DNA from: WTFY01 sp965205275
GTDB lineage: Bacteria; Pseudomonadota; Gammaproteobacteria; UBA4575
Direction of reading: 5' to 3'
Assembly: GCA_965205275.1 (NCBI GenBank)
Contig: OZ242168.1
Coordinates: 1,736,001 to 1,800,000 of the forward strand
Length of the DNA: 64,000 nt
Notes under the pieces: model-generated
Told to the model about the DNA's origin: nothing
Seen by the model: only the letters and a program-made list of their open reading frames with translations
Databases searched by the model: none
Shown here: positions 1-9,101 of the stretch, one piece after another
Layout: every line of letters starts with the position of its first letter
Position numbering within the stretch: position 1 is the first letter of the stretch
Program-made: the position numbers and the translations under genes

Positions 1-254
1 ATGATATTGAGATTGAGCTGACCCTGAATAAGGGCCGAGCGGAGGCCTACACACATGGTACCGGCTACGGGCATGTTGCGGTTTGCGTCGATGATCTGGA
101 AGCGGAACACACACGCATCAAATCGCTTGGCTATGAGCCTCAGGATATTGTTTCCTTTAGCCCCGGCGGGGAGTTGCTCGCAAAATTTTTCTTTATCAAT
201 GACCCGGATGGATATGAAATAGAAGTATTGCAAAGGCACGGGGCCTATCGGTAA
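1..254 (+). CDS. Glyoxalase/VOC-fold protein, C-terminal part (lactoylglutathione lyase-like)
   Basis: The gene enters from the left edge and reads in frame from base 3 to a TAA at 252-254, giving about 83 residues. The segment has the second beta-alpha-beta half of a vicinal-oxygen-chelate fold: GYGHVAVCVDD carries the metal-binding His strand, and the end FFFINDPDGYEIEVLQ matches the DPDGYxIE(V/L) metal-ligand motif of lactoylglutathione lyase (glyoxalase I), which isomerises the methylglyoxal-glutathione hemithioacetal. The start and N-terminal half lie outside the window. It runs towards the leftward flavin monooxygenase gene. The family is clear; the substrate of this member is less certain because many VOC proteins look alike. 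Confidence 0.75.
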   Translation, partial: DIEIELTLNKGRAEAYTHGTGYGHVAVCVDDLEAEHTRIKSLGYEPQDIVSFSPGGELLAKFFFINDPDGYEIEVLQRHGAYR

Positions 255-392
255 CCATCAACGGCCCCGGAATATCCAAAGCCATACCATCCGGGTTACT
301 TCAAGATCGGGCGGGTCGCGTTTTTTGACGCTTGCGTCGAGCGTTGTGGCGTAGTGCAGGGATCAGGGTCCGGGTTCTGGTTCCTGCCGAAA

Positions 393-1796
393 TCATGCCA
401 CCTGGCGTGCCTTTCGTAATTTCCACTCAGGCAAAGACCGGTACGCTTGATGGTTTTCCTGTAATCGCCGCTGTCCAGCGCCAAAATAATGTTCGCGCGA
501 GGTGCTCGTCTCGTAGTGCGTACGCATGCGTCCGCGCCGTTGCAACTCAGGCACCACCAGATTGACAAAATCGATATACCCGGTAGGGTGGTTGGGCACG
601 ACCAGATTAAACCCGTCACAATCCGTCTCATCCATCCAGCGCTCGAGTTCATCGGCAACCATTGTCGGGCTGCCAATGATTTTTGGCATTACGCTGCCGA
701 TCGAAATAAACTCGGCCGCTTCCTGCAGCGTCCATTGGCGTTCCGGTGCGACTTCTGCGAAATAACTCAGCAATCCCTGGATCGCGTTGGTCTCGGCATT
801 CTCCAGCTTTTCATTGAGTTCGATCTTGGACAGATCCACACCGACCCAGCCGCAATACAATGCCAGCGCACCTTCGGGGCTCCTGTACTGCTTGCAGGTT
901 TCGTATTTCAGCCTTGCCTCTTCGTCAGTCGGCGCAACGATTACCGATATGCCGGGAAAAATCTTTACATCGTCCGGACCGCGACCTTCCTTGGCAATGG
1001 TTTCGCGAGTGGACCGGATGATATTGCGTGAGACCTCGATCGTTGGATGAATCGCAAATATTGCCTCGGCGTGGCGCGCTGCGAACTGAATCCCCCGGCC
1101 CGAACCGCCTGCCTGAAACAGGACGGGCGTACGTTGCGGCGACGGCTCACACATGTGCGGCCCTGGAACATCAAAATAGGTCCCTTTATGATTGATTTCG
1201 TGCACCTTGGCAGGGTCAGTATGGACATCGTTTCCGATATCACGCACTACGGCATCTTCTTCCCACGAGTGCTCCCACAGCTTGTACACCACGTCCATGT
1301 ATTCATCCGCCCGGTCATAGCGCTGGTCGTGTTCCATCTGTCCACCGATGCCGAAATTCGCATTGGCGTCGGGCAGGTAGGAGGTTACGATATTCCACGC
1401 AATGCGCCCCTTGGTCAGGTGATCCAAAGTGGAAAATAATTTTGCTGTCTGATAGGGAGCGAAATAACTCGTTGAATACGTACATGCAAACCCCAGGTGC
1501 CTGGTGGCATAGGCCATCGCGGATATAACCAGGGTGGGATCGTTGCTGGGAATCTGCGTGGAGTGCCGGACGGCAGTGTCACGGGATCCCCTGTAGACAT
1601 TATAGGTGCCATGCACATCGGCTAAAAACAGGCTGTCAAAGCACCCGCGTTCCAGGGTCCGGGCTATATCGACCCAGTAGTTCAGGTCCTTGTACCCCCG
1701 CGAGGATTGATCAAGAGGGTGTTTCCATTGTCCTTTCGAGTGGAAACAAATGGAGCACATTGTGAACGCATTCATGTGAATCTGTTTGGACATCAT
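393..1796 (-). CDS. FMN-dependent monooxygenase, NtaA/SnaA/DszA family
   Basis: 467-residue bacterial-luciferase-like TIM-barrel monooxygenase. Family features include the N-terminal NAFTM...GQWKHP segment, ADVHGTYNVY, the strand-helix TLDHLTKGRIAWNIVTSY, PVLFQAGGSGRG (FMN phosphate region) and DGFNLVVPNHP near the C-terminus. Members oxidise nitrilotriacetate, dibenzothiophene sulfone, pristinamycin or dimethylsulfide, using FMNH2 supplied by a separate reductase and O2. The length matches the family (about 440-470). A GAGG lies 8 bases before the ATG. It is separated from the leftward BVMO operon by a gene on the opposite strand, so it is probably its own transcript, but its function fits the neighbouring oxidative catabolism genes. 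The substrate cannot be read from the sequence. Confidence 0.85.
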   Translation of the reverse strand: MMSKQIHMNAFTMCSICFHSKGQWKHPLDQSSRGYKDLNYWVDIARTLERGCFDSLFLADVHGTYNVYRGSRDTAVRHSTQIPSNDPTLVISAMAYATRHLGFACTYSTSYFAPYQTAKLFSTLDHLTKGRIAWNIVTSYLPDANANFGIGGQMEHDQRYDRADEYMDVVYKLWEHSWEEDAVVRDIGNDVHTDPAKVHEINHKGTYFDVPGPHMCEPSPQRTPVLFQAGGSGRGIQFAARHAEAIFAIHPTIEVSRNIIRSTRETIAKEGRGPDDVKIFPGISVIVAPTDEEARLKYETCKQYRSPEGALALYCGWVGVDLSKIELNEKLENAETNAIQGLLSYFAEVAPERQWTLQEAAEFISIGSVMPKIIGSPTMVADELERWMDETDCDGFNLVVPNHPTGYIDFVNLVVPELQRRGRMRTHYETSTSREHYFGAGQRRLQENHQAYRSLPEWKLRKARQVA

Positions 1797-2179
1797 TCAT
1801 CCTCGCGTTGTCTAGTTTATTCTTGACAGTTTAAATGGTAAGGCTGCACGGTCAATTGTCAACCAGCGCGTGTGACAATATGTGACGTCTGGCCTTGATT
1901 TCAGGTCTTCGCCTTAAAAAATCAATGATCAAGTGGAAAAGAGGGAATGTTGGGGCCTGTTCGGGGAAAAGCCTGATTTCGATCAAGTCTAAAGAAAATC
2001 TCTCTCTGACACTGGCTACCTTTTAGGGGGAAAGATCAGCTCGCACTTCCCTGTTCGACAGGCTATGTGTAAAATGCTTCATCTAATTTCCACACAATGC
2101 ATTTTACGAATGACCGCTAACGACCCAAAGCGGACATTCAATAATAGGCTGATTAGATCATTCAGGCAGAAGCTATACT
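1797..2179. other. Divergent intergenic region
   Basis: 383 bases between two divergently transcribed genes (flavin monooxygenase leftward, FMN-binding split-barrel protein rightward). It must hold promoters for both. It is AT-richer than the flanking genes and carries a loose inverted pair TTGACA / TTGTCAA around 1822-1860 that could be an operator or a -35 element, but I could not pair it with a convincing -10. No ORF or RNA gene is visible. Confidence 0.4.
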
Positions 2180-2746
2180 ATGGGTAAGCTGTACGATCAT
2201 ATTGATTCCAATCTGGCAAAATGGATTCAGCGGCAAAAAGTATTCTTTGTTTCCACAGCACCACTATCAGAAGATGGGCACATTAATTGTTCTCCGAAAG
2301 GTGGTGATACTTTCCGCATAATTGATTCGCATACCGTCGCCTATCTGGATTTTACAGGCAGTGGAATTGAGACGGTTGCTCACCTTAGGGAAAACAAACG
2401 GATACTTATCATGCTTTGCGCATTTGAGGGAGCACCCAAGATAGTGCGACTGCATGGTAAAGGTGAAACACTCCTTCCGAACAGTAAAGACTACGACTCA
2501 TTACTGACAGGATTTCCACCCTATAAAGGATCAAGATCAATCATTAGAATACGGGTAGAACGTATCAGTGATTCATGTGGATTTGGTGTTCCGCTAATGA
2601 AGTTTAAGGCTCATCGAGATGACATCAAACGGTGGGTAGAAGTCAGGAGCCCACAGGAACTCGCAGCATATCGAGGCGGTAAAAACAGAATAAGCATAGA
2701 TGGATTGCCTGGTCTGGATGATACCTGGGTGACAAGTGTCGAATGA
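2180..2746 (+). CDS. Pyridoxamine 5'-phosphate oxidase-like FMN-binding split-barrel protein
   Basis: 188 residues. The start (LAKWIQRQKVFFVSTAPLSEDGHINCSPKGGD) is typical of the PPOX-like split-barrel family, in which the FVSTA strand and the S-P-K-G segment line the flavin-binding groove. DFTGSGIETVAHLRENKRILIM and RLHGKGE follow as further barrel strands. Members bind FMN or F420 and act as flavin reductases or oxidases; many are uncharacterised. It sits alone on the plus strand between two leftward flavin-dependent monooxygenases. A role in supplying reduced flavin is possible but only inferred from that position. It converges on the BVMO gene, and a strong hairpin lies between the two. 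Confidence 0.8.
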   Translation: MGKLYDHIDSNLAKWIQRQKVFFVSTAPLSEDGHINCSPKGGDTFRIIDSHTVAYLDFTGSGIETVAHLRENKRILIMLCAFEGAPKIVRLHGKGETLLPNSKDYDSLLTGFPPYKGSRSIIRIRVERISDSCGFGVPLMKFKAHRDDIKRWVEVRSPQELAAYRGGKNRISIDGLPGLDDTWVTSVE

Positions 2747-2836
2747 CCGCTATTGGCCGAGAGGCGGTCATAAAGGGAAAGGGTCAAGGTTGAAAAGTCG
2801 ATGACTTCAGACCATTTGTTACCAACGACCGACCGG

Positions 2837-2863
2837 GGGCCGCAGCGATAATCGCTGCGGCCC
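2837..2863. terminator. Perfect 13-bp inverted repeat between convergent genes
   Basis: GGGCCGCAGCGAT is followed after one base by its exact reverse complement. It lies 91 bases after the split-barrel gene stop and 36 bases after the BVMO stop on the other strand. No clear T-run follows on either side. It may act as a bidirectional terminator or transcript-stabilising hairpin; a palindromic protein site is the alternative. Confidence 0.5.
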
Positions 2864-2898
2864 GTCTCGACCTCCCTGAGGCTGCTGCCAGCGCGAGG

Positions 2899-4512
2899 CT
2901 AACTAGCTAAAGCAAACCCCTCGTACCCATTCGCCGCGACCTCGTCGCACTTTTGCCGGTAAGCGCCGACACCGCCAAGGTAAGGCATGAACACGAGCGG
3001 CTTGCCGGGAATGTTCGCGCCCATGTACCAAGAGTTGGCTGTGACCATCAGCGACGAACTGACCACTTCAGCGACATGCGCGGTCCATTGATCTTCCGCT
3101 TCGGCCGTCGCCTCTATCGTCGCAACATCGTGCTTTTGCATGTAATCGATACAGCTCGTGATCCAATCGACATGTTGCTCGATCGACACCGGCACGTTGC
3201 TCAGCACCGAGGGACTGCCAGGGCCAGTGACGGTGAACATGTTGGGGAACCCCGCCATCGCCAGGCCCAGGTAGGTGTGCGGACCATCGCTCCATTTTTG
3301 TGACAGCAACTGGCCGTTACGCCCACTGAGGTTGACCTTCTTCAATGGACCAGTCATCCCGTCGAAGCCGGTAGCGAACACGATGATATCGACCTCATAC
3401 TCCTGGTCGCTCGTGCGGATCCCCTTCGGGGTGACCTCTTCGATCGGCGTTTCATTCACGTCCACCAGCAAAACGTTCGGCTTGTTGAAGGTGTCGTAAT
3501 AGTTGCTTTCCAGCGGCTGACGCTTGGTGCCGTAGGGGTGGTTCTTGGGGATCAGTTTTTCGGCGATCGCCGGGTCCTTCACTTTTTCGCGGATCCTTTG
3601 GGCCATGTAGTCAACGCATTCGTCGTTGGCCTCCTTGCTGAAGAACACGTCCTGGTAGTTGGCTATCCAGAAGGGGAAGCCGCCTCGATACCACATTTCA
3701 TCCCACACACGCTCGCGTTCCTCCGCCGAGGCATCGAACACCCCCTTTTCTATGAAGGCCAATTCAAAACCGAAGAACGAGTTTTGAAGGCGTTCGCGGA
3801 TTCCGTCATAGTCGGCCTTGCGGGCCTTCACCACTTCGGGGTCCACCTTGCCATGGCGTGCGGGCCAGCAGAAGTTGGGCGTGCGTTGGAACACGGTGAC
3901 GTGTTTCGCCTGCTCGGAGATTTCCGGAATGACCTGCACTGCGGTCGCGCCGGTGCCGATGACGGCGGCCCGTTTGTGAGTGAAATCGACACCGTCGTGC
4001 GGCCAGTGCGAAGTGTGGTGCTGCGTGCCCTCGAAAGTTTCGAGACCCTTGATCTTCGGCATGAACGGTTCAGATATGGCACCGATTGCACTGATGAAGT
4101 ACTTCGCGGTAATGACCTCGCCGTTGGCAGTGCGGATTGTCCAGCAGTTTGCATTCTCATCGAAGCTTGCCTCGGTGACGGTCGTATCGAACTGGATATC
4201 CTTGCTCAGGTCGAAACGGTCAGCAACATGTTCGAGGTATTTCAGGACTTCGGGTTGGCGGGGATAGCGCTCAGACCACTCCCAGTCCTGCAGCAACTGC
4301 TGGTCGAACATGTAGCAGTAGATGTAGCTGTCGGAGTCGCAGCGCGCGCCTGGATAGCGATTCCAGTACCACGTGCCACCGACGCCACCGCCTTTCTCTA
4401 AAACCCGCACCGAAAGTCCGAGTTTATCACGCAAGCTATGCAGCATATACATCCCGGAGAAACCGGCGCCAGCAATAACCGCGTCTAAGTTGGTTGTTTT
4501 GGAACTAGTCAT
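2899..4512 (-). CDS. Baeyer-Villiger flavin monooxygenase
   Basis: 537 residues. The FAD Rossmann motif GAGFSG is at 15-20, followed by GGTWYWNRYPGARCD (46-59), typical of cyclohexanone/phenylacetone monooxygenases. The type I BVMO fingerprint FxGxxxHxxxW is intact at F160-W170, and the NADPH Rossmann motif is VIGTGATA (185-192). Such enzymes insert O2-derived oxygen next to a ketone, giving an ester or lactone. The start is supported by AGGAGG 7 bases before the ATG. It is the last gene of the leftward importer operon, 39 bases after an alpha/beta hydrolase gene, so ketone to ester to acid plus alcohol is a natural two-step reading. The substrate is unknown. Confidence 0.93.
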   Translation of the reverse strand: MTSSKTTNLDAVIAGAGFSGMYMLHSLRDKLGLSVRVLEKGGGVGGTWYWNRYPGARCDSDSYIYCYMFDQQLLQDWEWSERYPRQPEVLKYLEHVADRFDLSKDIQFDTTVTEASFDENANCWTIRTANGEVITAKYFISAIGAISEPFMPKIKGLETFEGTQHHTSHWPHDGVDFTHKRAAVIGTGATAVQVIPEISEQAKHVTVFQRTPNFCWPARHGKVDPEVVKARKADYDGIRERLQNSFFGFELAFIEKGVFDASAEERERVWDEMWYRGGFPFWIANYQDVFFSKEANDECVDYMAQRIREKVKDPAIAEKLIPKNHPYGTKRQPLESNYYDTFNKPNVLLVDVNETPIEEVTPKGIRTSDQEYEVDIIVFATGFDGMTGPLKKVNLSGRNGQLLSQKWSDGPHTYLGLAMAGFPNMFTVTGPGSPSVLSNVPVSIEQHVDWITSCIDYMQKHDVATIEATAEAEDQWTAHVAEVVSSSLMVTANSWYMGANIPGKPLVFMPYLGGVGAYRQKCDEVAANGYEGFALAS

Positions 4513-4551
4513 AGGTTTTCCTCCTATTCGTTAAAATTGAAGTTGTTTGTT

Positions 4552-5604
4552 CTAGACTGCAATCGCCAGCAAGTCCTCCAGATTCTTGTCGAGCTGGCCT
4601 AGAAAGTCTGCGTCGGTGCCAAACAGTGCCAGGTGACCGTCGACACTGTGCAGCGGACGGAACTGACTATCAGCAATCATTTTCTGCTCCGCTTCACAGT
4701 CTCGCGGCGGGAAGAACATGTCCATATCAATCGGCATAACAAAAGCCTTGGCTGTGATGCGTCCAAGCGCTTCCTCGAGACTGCCTCCTGTCATGCGGCT
4801 GACATCGCCGTGCTGCCACTTCCACGCCATGCAGATCAGATTATTGGGGTCCATGACGCAAAAATAGCCGTTCATGAAATTAATGACGAAATCGTCGATC
4901 GACGAAAAACCCAGTGCCCTCGGGCGGCCCTGCTGGTAGAATTCCGTGCTCCAGCCCATCACCGCAAACATCTTGGCGTGCCGTAACAAACCCTGTCGTA
5001 CATCGGAGGGGCACTCATAGAAGCCGCCGTTGAAGCCGGGATCGGACGTGATCGCGTCGACCAGCGTTGCGGTGAACAGGAAATCATGATCGGAGTTTTT
5101 CGCTGTGCCGGCGATCGGGGCAATGCGTTTGACCATGTCTGGATAGCGTACGGCCCATTCGTAGGTCTGCTGCGCACCCATTGAGCCGCCGACTACGAGG
5201 GCCAGGCTCTCGATGCCAAGGGTTTCCGTGAGAAGCTTGTGTTGCGCCCGCACATCGTCGCCAATGCGCACGTGGGGGAAATTGCCCATCCCGCCAGGGG
5301 CGGGGGTGTTGTGCGGCGACGAAGAAAGCCCGCTGCCAATTTGATTGACAATGACGATGAAATACTTGTCCGGGTCAAGGGCGCGGCCCTTGCCGATATA
5401 GACCTGCTCCATGATCTTGTTGGTGCCGGAGTACCAAGTGGGAATCAGGATGGCATTGTCCTTGGCGGCATTGAGTGTGCCGAAGGTTGCGTAGGCGAGC
5501 TGGCAGTTGCGAAGTGTTCCGCCTTCTTCCAAATCCAGATTGCCAATATCGTGCAGTTCGTACGGTCCGTGCACTTCCTGCGAGTAGTAGCTGTTGTCAG
5601 TCAT
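4552..5604 (-). CDS. Alpha/beta hydrolase, homoserine O-acetyltransferase (MetX)-like
   Basis: 350 residues. The fold matches the MetX-like branch of alpha/beta hydrolases: QLAYATFGTLNAAKDNAILI, the nucleophile elbow VVGGSMGAQQ (Ser141), an acid region near MPIDMDMFFPP, and the C-terminal His in VDGHLALFG. True MetX transfers acetyl to homoserine, but many relatives in catabolic operons are esterases or acyltransferases. Placed between the importer genes and a Baeyer-Villiger monooxygenase, ester or lactone hydrolysis is more likely than methionine synthesis; that is inference from context. A 77-base segment covering its first 25 codons is duplicated immediately upstream (see repeat). Confidence 0.85.
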   Translation of the reverse strand: MTDNSYYSQEVHGPYELHDIGNLDLEEGGTLRNCQLAYATFGTLNAAKDNAILIPTWYSGTNKIMEQVYIGKGRALDPDKYFIVIVNQIGSGLSSSPHNTPAPGGMGNFPHVRIGDDVRAQHKLLTETLGIESLALVVGGSMGAQQTYEWAVRYPDMVKRIAPIAGTAKNSDHDFLFTATLVDAITSDPGFNGGFYECPSDVRQGLLRHAKMFAVMGWSTEFYQQGRPRALGFSSIDDFVINFMNGYFCVMDPNNLICMAWKWQHGDVSRMTGGSLEEALGRITAKAFVMPIDMDMFFPPRDCEAEQKMIADSQFRPLHSVDGHLALFGTDADFLGQLDKNLEDLLAIAV

Positions 5605-5697
5605 AGTATTCCCCCCCTTTCAAATCCAGGTTGCCAACATCGTGCAGTTCGTAAGGTCCGTGCACTTCCTGCGGGTAGTAGCTGTTGCCAGTTACAG
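5530..5697. repeat. Tandem partial duplication of the hydrolase gene 5' end
   Basis: A 77-base segment (5530-5606) spanning the first 25 codons of the hydrolase gene recurs at 5621-5697 in the same orientation with about 7 differences, the two copies being 91 bases apart. In the upstream copy the start codon has become GTA and the reading frame ends in a stop beside the real start, so it is non-coding debris. The stop codon of livF (5692-5694) falls inside this duplicate copy. This indicates a past local duplication or gene replacement at the livF/hydrolase junction. Confidence 0.9.
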
Positions 5698-6459
5698 TGT
5701 TTTCCCGTTGCCTTTGTTCGAGCCAAGATAAAACTCCTTGATATCATCACGGGCGGCCAGCTTGTCGACCTCGCCGGATACAACGACGGTGCCATTTTCC
5801 AGAATGTAACAGTAGTCGGCGTATTTCATGGTAAGGCTGACATTTTGTTCCGCAATCAAAAAACTGACATTGTTTTCGCGATTCATCAGCTTAATAATGT
5901 CGAAAATTTCATGAATAATGACGGGTGCAAGACCCATCGACGGTTCGTCCAATAGAACCAGGACAGGCTTGGTCATTAACGCACGCCCAATGGCAAGCAT
6001 CTGCTGTTCACCGCCCGAGGTTAACCCCGCTTTATTTTTGCGTATCTCCTTGATCCGCGGAAACCACGCATATATCTGCTCCAAATCCCTATCCATTTGG
6101 GCACGATTGGGCCGTCGTACAAAAGCACCGGCCTTAAGATTTTCTTCCACAGTAAGTTGCGGGAAAACATGTCGGCCTTCCAGCACCTGAACTACGCCCT
6201 TGGCAACGAGATCGGAAGCGGAGAGACGGTCAAGAGACTCTCCGCGCCAAGTAATTTCACCTTTGGTGACCGCCCCTCTTTCTTGTTCGAGAAGTTTGGA
6301 TATTGCCTTCAAGGTAGTGGTCTTACCCGCACCATTGGCGCCAAACAGGGACACAATTGATCCCTGTTCGACTTTCATCGTCACATCCTGCACGGCAAGA
6401 ATAGCCTGGCCGTAGTGAACCTCGACGTTGGAAACGTTAAGAAAATCGTTCGTGCTCAA
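5692..6459 (-). CDS. livF: ABC importer ATP-binding protein, LivF type
   Basis: 255 residues. Walker A GANGAGKTT, the LivF-type signature TSGGEQQMLAIGRAL, Walker B VLVLLDEPSMGLAPVI and the H-loop region FLIAEQNVS are all present. It is the second ATPase of a branched-chain-amino-acid-type (HAAT) importer, energising uptake through LivH/LivM at the inner membrane. The predicted start is TTG (6459), 22 bases after the binding-protein gene. It is cotranscribed with that gene and the hydrolase/BVMO genes. Its final codons run into the duplicated hydrolase 5' fragment, so the native C-terminus may have been altered. Confidence 0.92.
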   Translation of the reverse strand: MSTNDFLNVSNVEVHYGQAILAVQDVTMKVEQGSIVSLFGANGAGKTTTLKAISKLLEQERGAVTKGEITWRGESLDRLSASDLVAKGVVQVLEGRHVFPQLTVEENLKAGAFVRRPNRAQMDRDLEQIYAWFPRIKEIRKNKAGLTSGGEQQMLAIGRALMTKPVLVLLDEPSMGLAPVIIHEIFDIIKLMNRENNVSFLIAEQNVSLTMKYADYCYILENGTVVVSGEVDKLAARDDIKEFYLGSNKGNGKTL

Positions 6460-6481
6460 AACGGTTATCCGTATCTAGCCT

Positions 6482-7825
6482 TTAGCCTTCGCACTCAGGC
6501 AGATCACGTTTCGGTACGCCTTGTTCTTTTGCTTGGGCCTCAGCTCTTGCAGTGAAAATAGGCACGAACATCTGTGTATCGATCTCTATCCAGTCTGTTG
6601 AGCCCCAGCCATCCCCAGTCCATTGGACCACTTTGGCCTGGATTTTTTCGCCCTGGTGGTTACAGCGTGAGAGCTTGAGTGGGGCCATTAAACCGGTTGC
6701 ACCCAGTTCATCAAGACGCGCTTGATCGACTTCCATATGCTCATAAGCCCATCTGGCTTCTTCACCATTGAGGGGTCTATTGCCGAACTTCGCGTGGCCG
6801 GTACGCAGCATCTCGGCATAGATCAGTGATGTGATGACACCGAAGTTGTAGTAGACCGTACCAAACCGTTCCATTTCCTTAAGATCGCCCATGCCCTTGT
6901 CGTAAAGGGTCTCCTTGATGCTCTGGATGAGCTTGAAATCAGTACCTGGCGGAAAAATATTGACGCCTGTGTAACCGATCGCAGCATCTCCTGCAGGACG
7001 TACATCGTCCTCCGAGGTAGACCAGATGTCACCCACGATATGATCTACCGGGAAACCCATCCGCTTTGCGGTTTTGATGCCCACAGGTGTCATTGCACCC
7101 CAGGCACGGTAATAGACCCAGTCACCTTTCACGTTGCGAATTTGTCGCCACTGCGCTTCCTGCTGAACACCCGGATGCGCAACAGGGATCTGCACATCTT
7201 TGAAGCCATACTGCTCCGACAAGATTTTCATGGGTTCAAGGGTTTCACGGCCATATCCGGAATCGTGGTACAACGTTACGATAACCTGATCCTTGAGCTT
7301 GTCATGACCGCCTAAACGTTGAGCAATATATTCAACGACTACCTGTGATTGTCTCCAGTAGTCGAACATCACTGAAAATTGATATTCATTGAAGCGTCCG
7401 TCAATCGCGGTGGCTTGACCGCCGCCCGGGATCATGTGAGGCATCTTGTTCTCACGGTTCCTCTCTACAGTAGCCGCGAACAGGCCTGAAGACATGCTGG
7501 TAATCGTGGCGGTAGGAGCGCCCTCGTGTCCTTTTACATACCGGTCGAAGCATTCGATGCCCCGATCGATATCGTAGGCAGTCTCGCACTCCACCATATA
7601 GTGCTTGATACCGTTCACACCCCCCTGGGTTTCGTTCTGGTACACCAGCATGTCTTTCTGTCCGGCAACGATCGAGGTGCCAACATTTGCGTAGGCCCCA
7701 GTCCGGTAGGTAAACAAAGGATAGAATTGCTCTCCTTCGTGTGCCCCGGCTGCGAACGCTGCCTGGATGCTTGCCAGACTCAGCACAGTGGCAAGCAGTA
7801 TGTACTTGAGTTGATTTAGAAACAT
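6482..7825 (-). CDS. ABC importer periplasmic substrate-binding protein (Peripla_BP_6 type)
   Basis: 447 residues from the chosen ATG at 7825, preceded by GAAGGAG at good spacing; an upstream in-frame ATG adds 24 residues but lacks a ribosome site and would bury the signal peptide. Residues 1-27 form a Sec signal peptide (hydrophobic LLATVLSLASIQ, cleavage after AFA). The rest is a type I periplasmic-binding fold of the LivK-like/amide/urea family, with the late motif YAEMLRTGHAKFGNRPL. Family members bind amino acids, amides, urea or aromatic acids. It is longer than LivK (about 370), as is common in members linked to non-amino-acid substrates. The ligand is not deducible. Confidence 0.88.
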   Translation of the reverse strand: MFLNQLKYILLATVLSLASIQAAFAAGAHEGEQFYPLFTYRTGAYANVGTSIVAGQKDMLVYQNETQGGVNGIKHYMVECETAYDIDRGIECFDRYVKGHEGAPTATITSMSSGLFAATVERNRENKMPHMIPGGGQATAIDGRFNEYQFSVMFDYWRQSQVVVEYIAQRLGGHDKLKDQVIVTLYHDSGYGRETLEPMKILSEQYGFKDVQIPVAHPGVQQEAQWRQIRNVKGDWVYYRAWGAMTPVGIKTAKRMGFPVDHIVGDIWSTSEDDVRPAGDAAIGYTGVNIFPPGTDFKLIQSIKETLYDKGMGDLKEMERFGTVYYNFGVITSLIYAEMLRTGHAKFGNRPLNGEEARWAYEHMEVDQARLDELGATGLMAPLKLSRCNHQGEKIQAKVVQWTGDGWGSTDWIEIDTQMFVPIFTARAEAQAKEQGVPKRDLPECEG

Positions 7826-8018
7826 AATATGTTCTCCTTCGTAATTATTGTTTGTGTATTTAGTTAAAGCTTGTTCCAGATACGGTGACAAGCACAAATA
7901 CGCCTGATATTACCTCCTTTTTTTGTAGTGTACGGACAGCAAAACCTCAAAAACCAGTGGCCCGCACTTTCCATTATGATCCCCGGCGGGTCCGGTACTA
8001 CTGTACAGGGTATCCATA

Positions 8019-9098
8019 TCATGAAACTGTACCCAGCCGTCGAGACCAGTTGAACAGCGATGCCGCTACACGTTGCAGCAGCCTGTAAAGACCGTCTGGC
8101 TCTTTTATTAGAATGTAGATAATCAGGACGCCGAATATCACTCGCTGCACATTTGTGAGGGTTCCGATATTCACATGGTCCGTCAAGCCCAGGCTGACCA
8201 CGGCAAGAGTGAGAAAAATGGGAGTCAGGACGATGAATGCCGCCCCGATAAAATTGCCGAAGATGTTTGCGGCACCGCCAATGATCACAATAAACAAAAT
8301 TTCAAAGGACTTGTCGAGGTCGAAGGAGAGTGCATTACTGGTTCCCAGATAACAAAATGCCCAGAGTACGCCTGCGACCCCGCAGTAAAAAGAGCTGATG
8401 CCAAAGGCCAGAAGTTTGCGACTGCCCACCTTGATTCCTGTGACGGTAGCCGCAGTCTCCATATCACTGACCGCTATCCATTCCCGGCCGATGCGGCTGC
8501 GCGCAATGCTATACGCTAGCACGACTAGGGTAAGCGTTGTCACAATGACCATCATGTAACGGCCGTGGACAGACTTGAGATTCCAACCGAAAATCTCCAG
8601 GCGAGGAGCCGTGATGGTTAATGACAGGTTATAGTTGCAGAACCAGGCAAAATTTGTAAACAGCCATTCGAAGAAAAATTGCGCTGCAAGCGTCGATACT
8701 ACCAGGTAAAACCCTTTTATTCGCAGGCTGGGCAATCCAAACAAGACGCCAAACAATGCCGCAATCAGTCCTGCCAGGATGACGACGACCGGCAACGGCA
8801 ACATCGGTGCCCGCAGTAACAAATTGTAGGCCGAAAAAGCGCCCACTGCCATGAAGGCAGCCGATCCAATCGAAACACATCCGGCGTACCCCATCAGAAA
8901 ATTGACCCCAACACCCGCCAGACCCATCACCAGCATCGGAATGACAATCGAGCTGATCCAGTAGTCACTGAAGCTGAATGGCAGGATGGAAGCTGCAATG
9001 ACCACCACCCAAACAATACTTCGCTTCAGCCCCGCATGCTGATTGACTGGTTGACGCAGGGTCGTGCCGGTTTCAGCCAGGTTTTTGATGTCTGACAT
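8019..9098 (-). CDS. livM: ABC importer permease, LivM type
   Basis: 359 residues with about 8-10 hydrophobic segments. The LivM signature region includes GYAGCVSIGSAAFMAVGAFSAY (split here as GYAGCVS and GSAAFMAVGAF), GLPSLRIKGFYLVVSTLA and IIGGAANIFGNFIGAAFIV. It forms the inner-membrane channel with LivH. The start is 3 bases after the livH stop, so the two are translationally linked. About 190 bases separate its stop from the binding-protein start, room for separate control of the highly expressed binding protein. Confidence 0.92.
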   Translation of the reverse strand: MSDIKNLAETGTTLRQPVNQHAGLKRSIVWVVVIAASILPFSFSDYWISSIVIPMLVMGLAGVGVNFLMGYAGCVSIGSAAFMAVGAFSAYNLLLRAPMLPLPVVVILAGLIAALFGVLFGLPSLRIKGFYLVVSTLAAQFFFEWLFTNFAWFCNYNLSLTITAPRLEIFGWNLKSVHGRYMMVIVTTLTLVVLAYSIARSRIGREWIAVSDMETAATVTGIKVGSRKLLAFGISSFYCGVAGVLWAFCYLGTSNALSFDLDKSFEILFIVIIGGAANIFGNFIGAAFIVLTPIFLTLAVVSLGLTDHVNIGTLTNVQRVIFGVLIIYILIKEPDGLYRLLQRVAASLFNWSRRLGTVS

Positions 9099-9101
9099 GG
9101 C

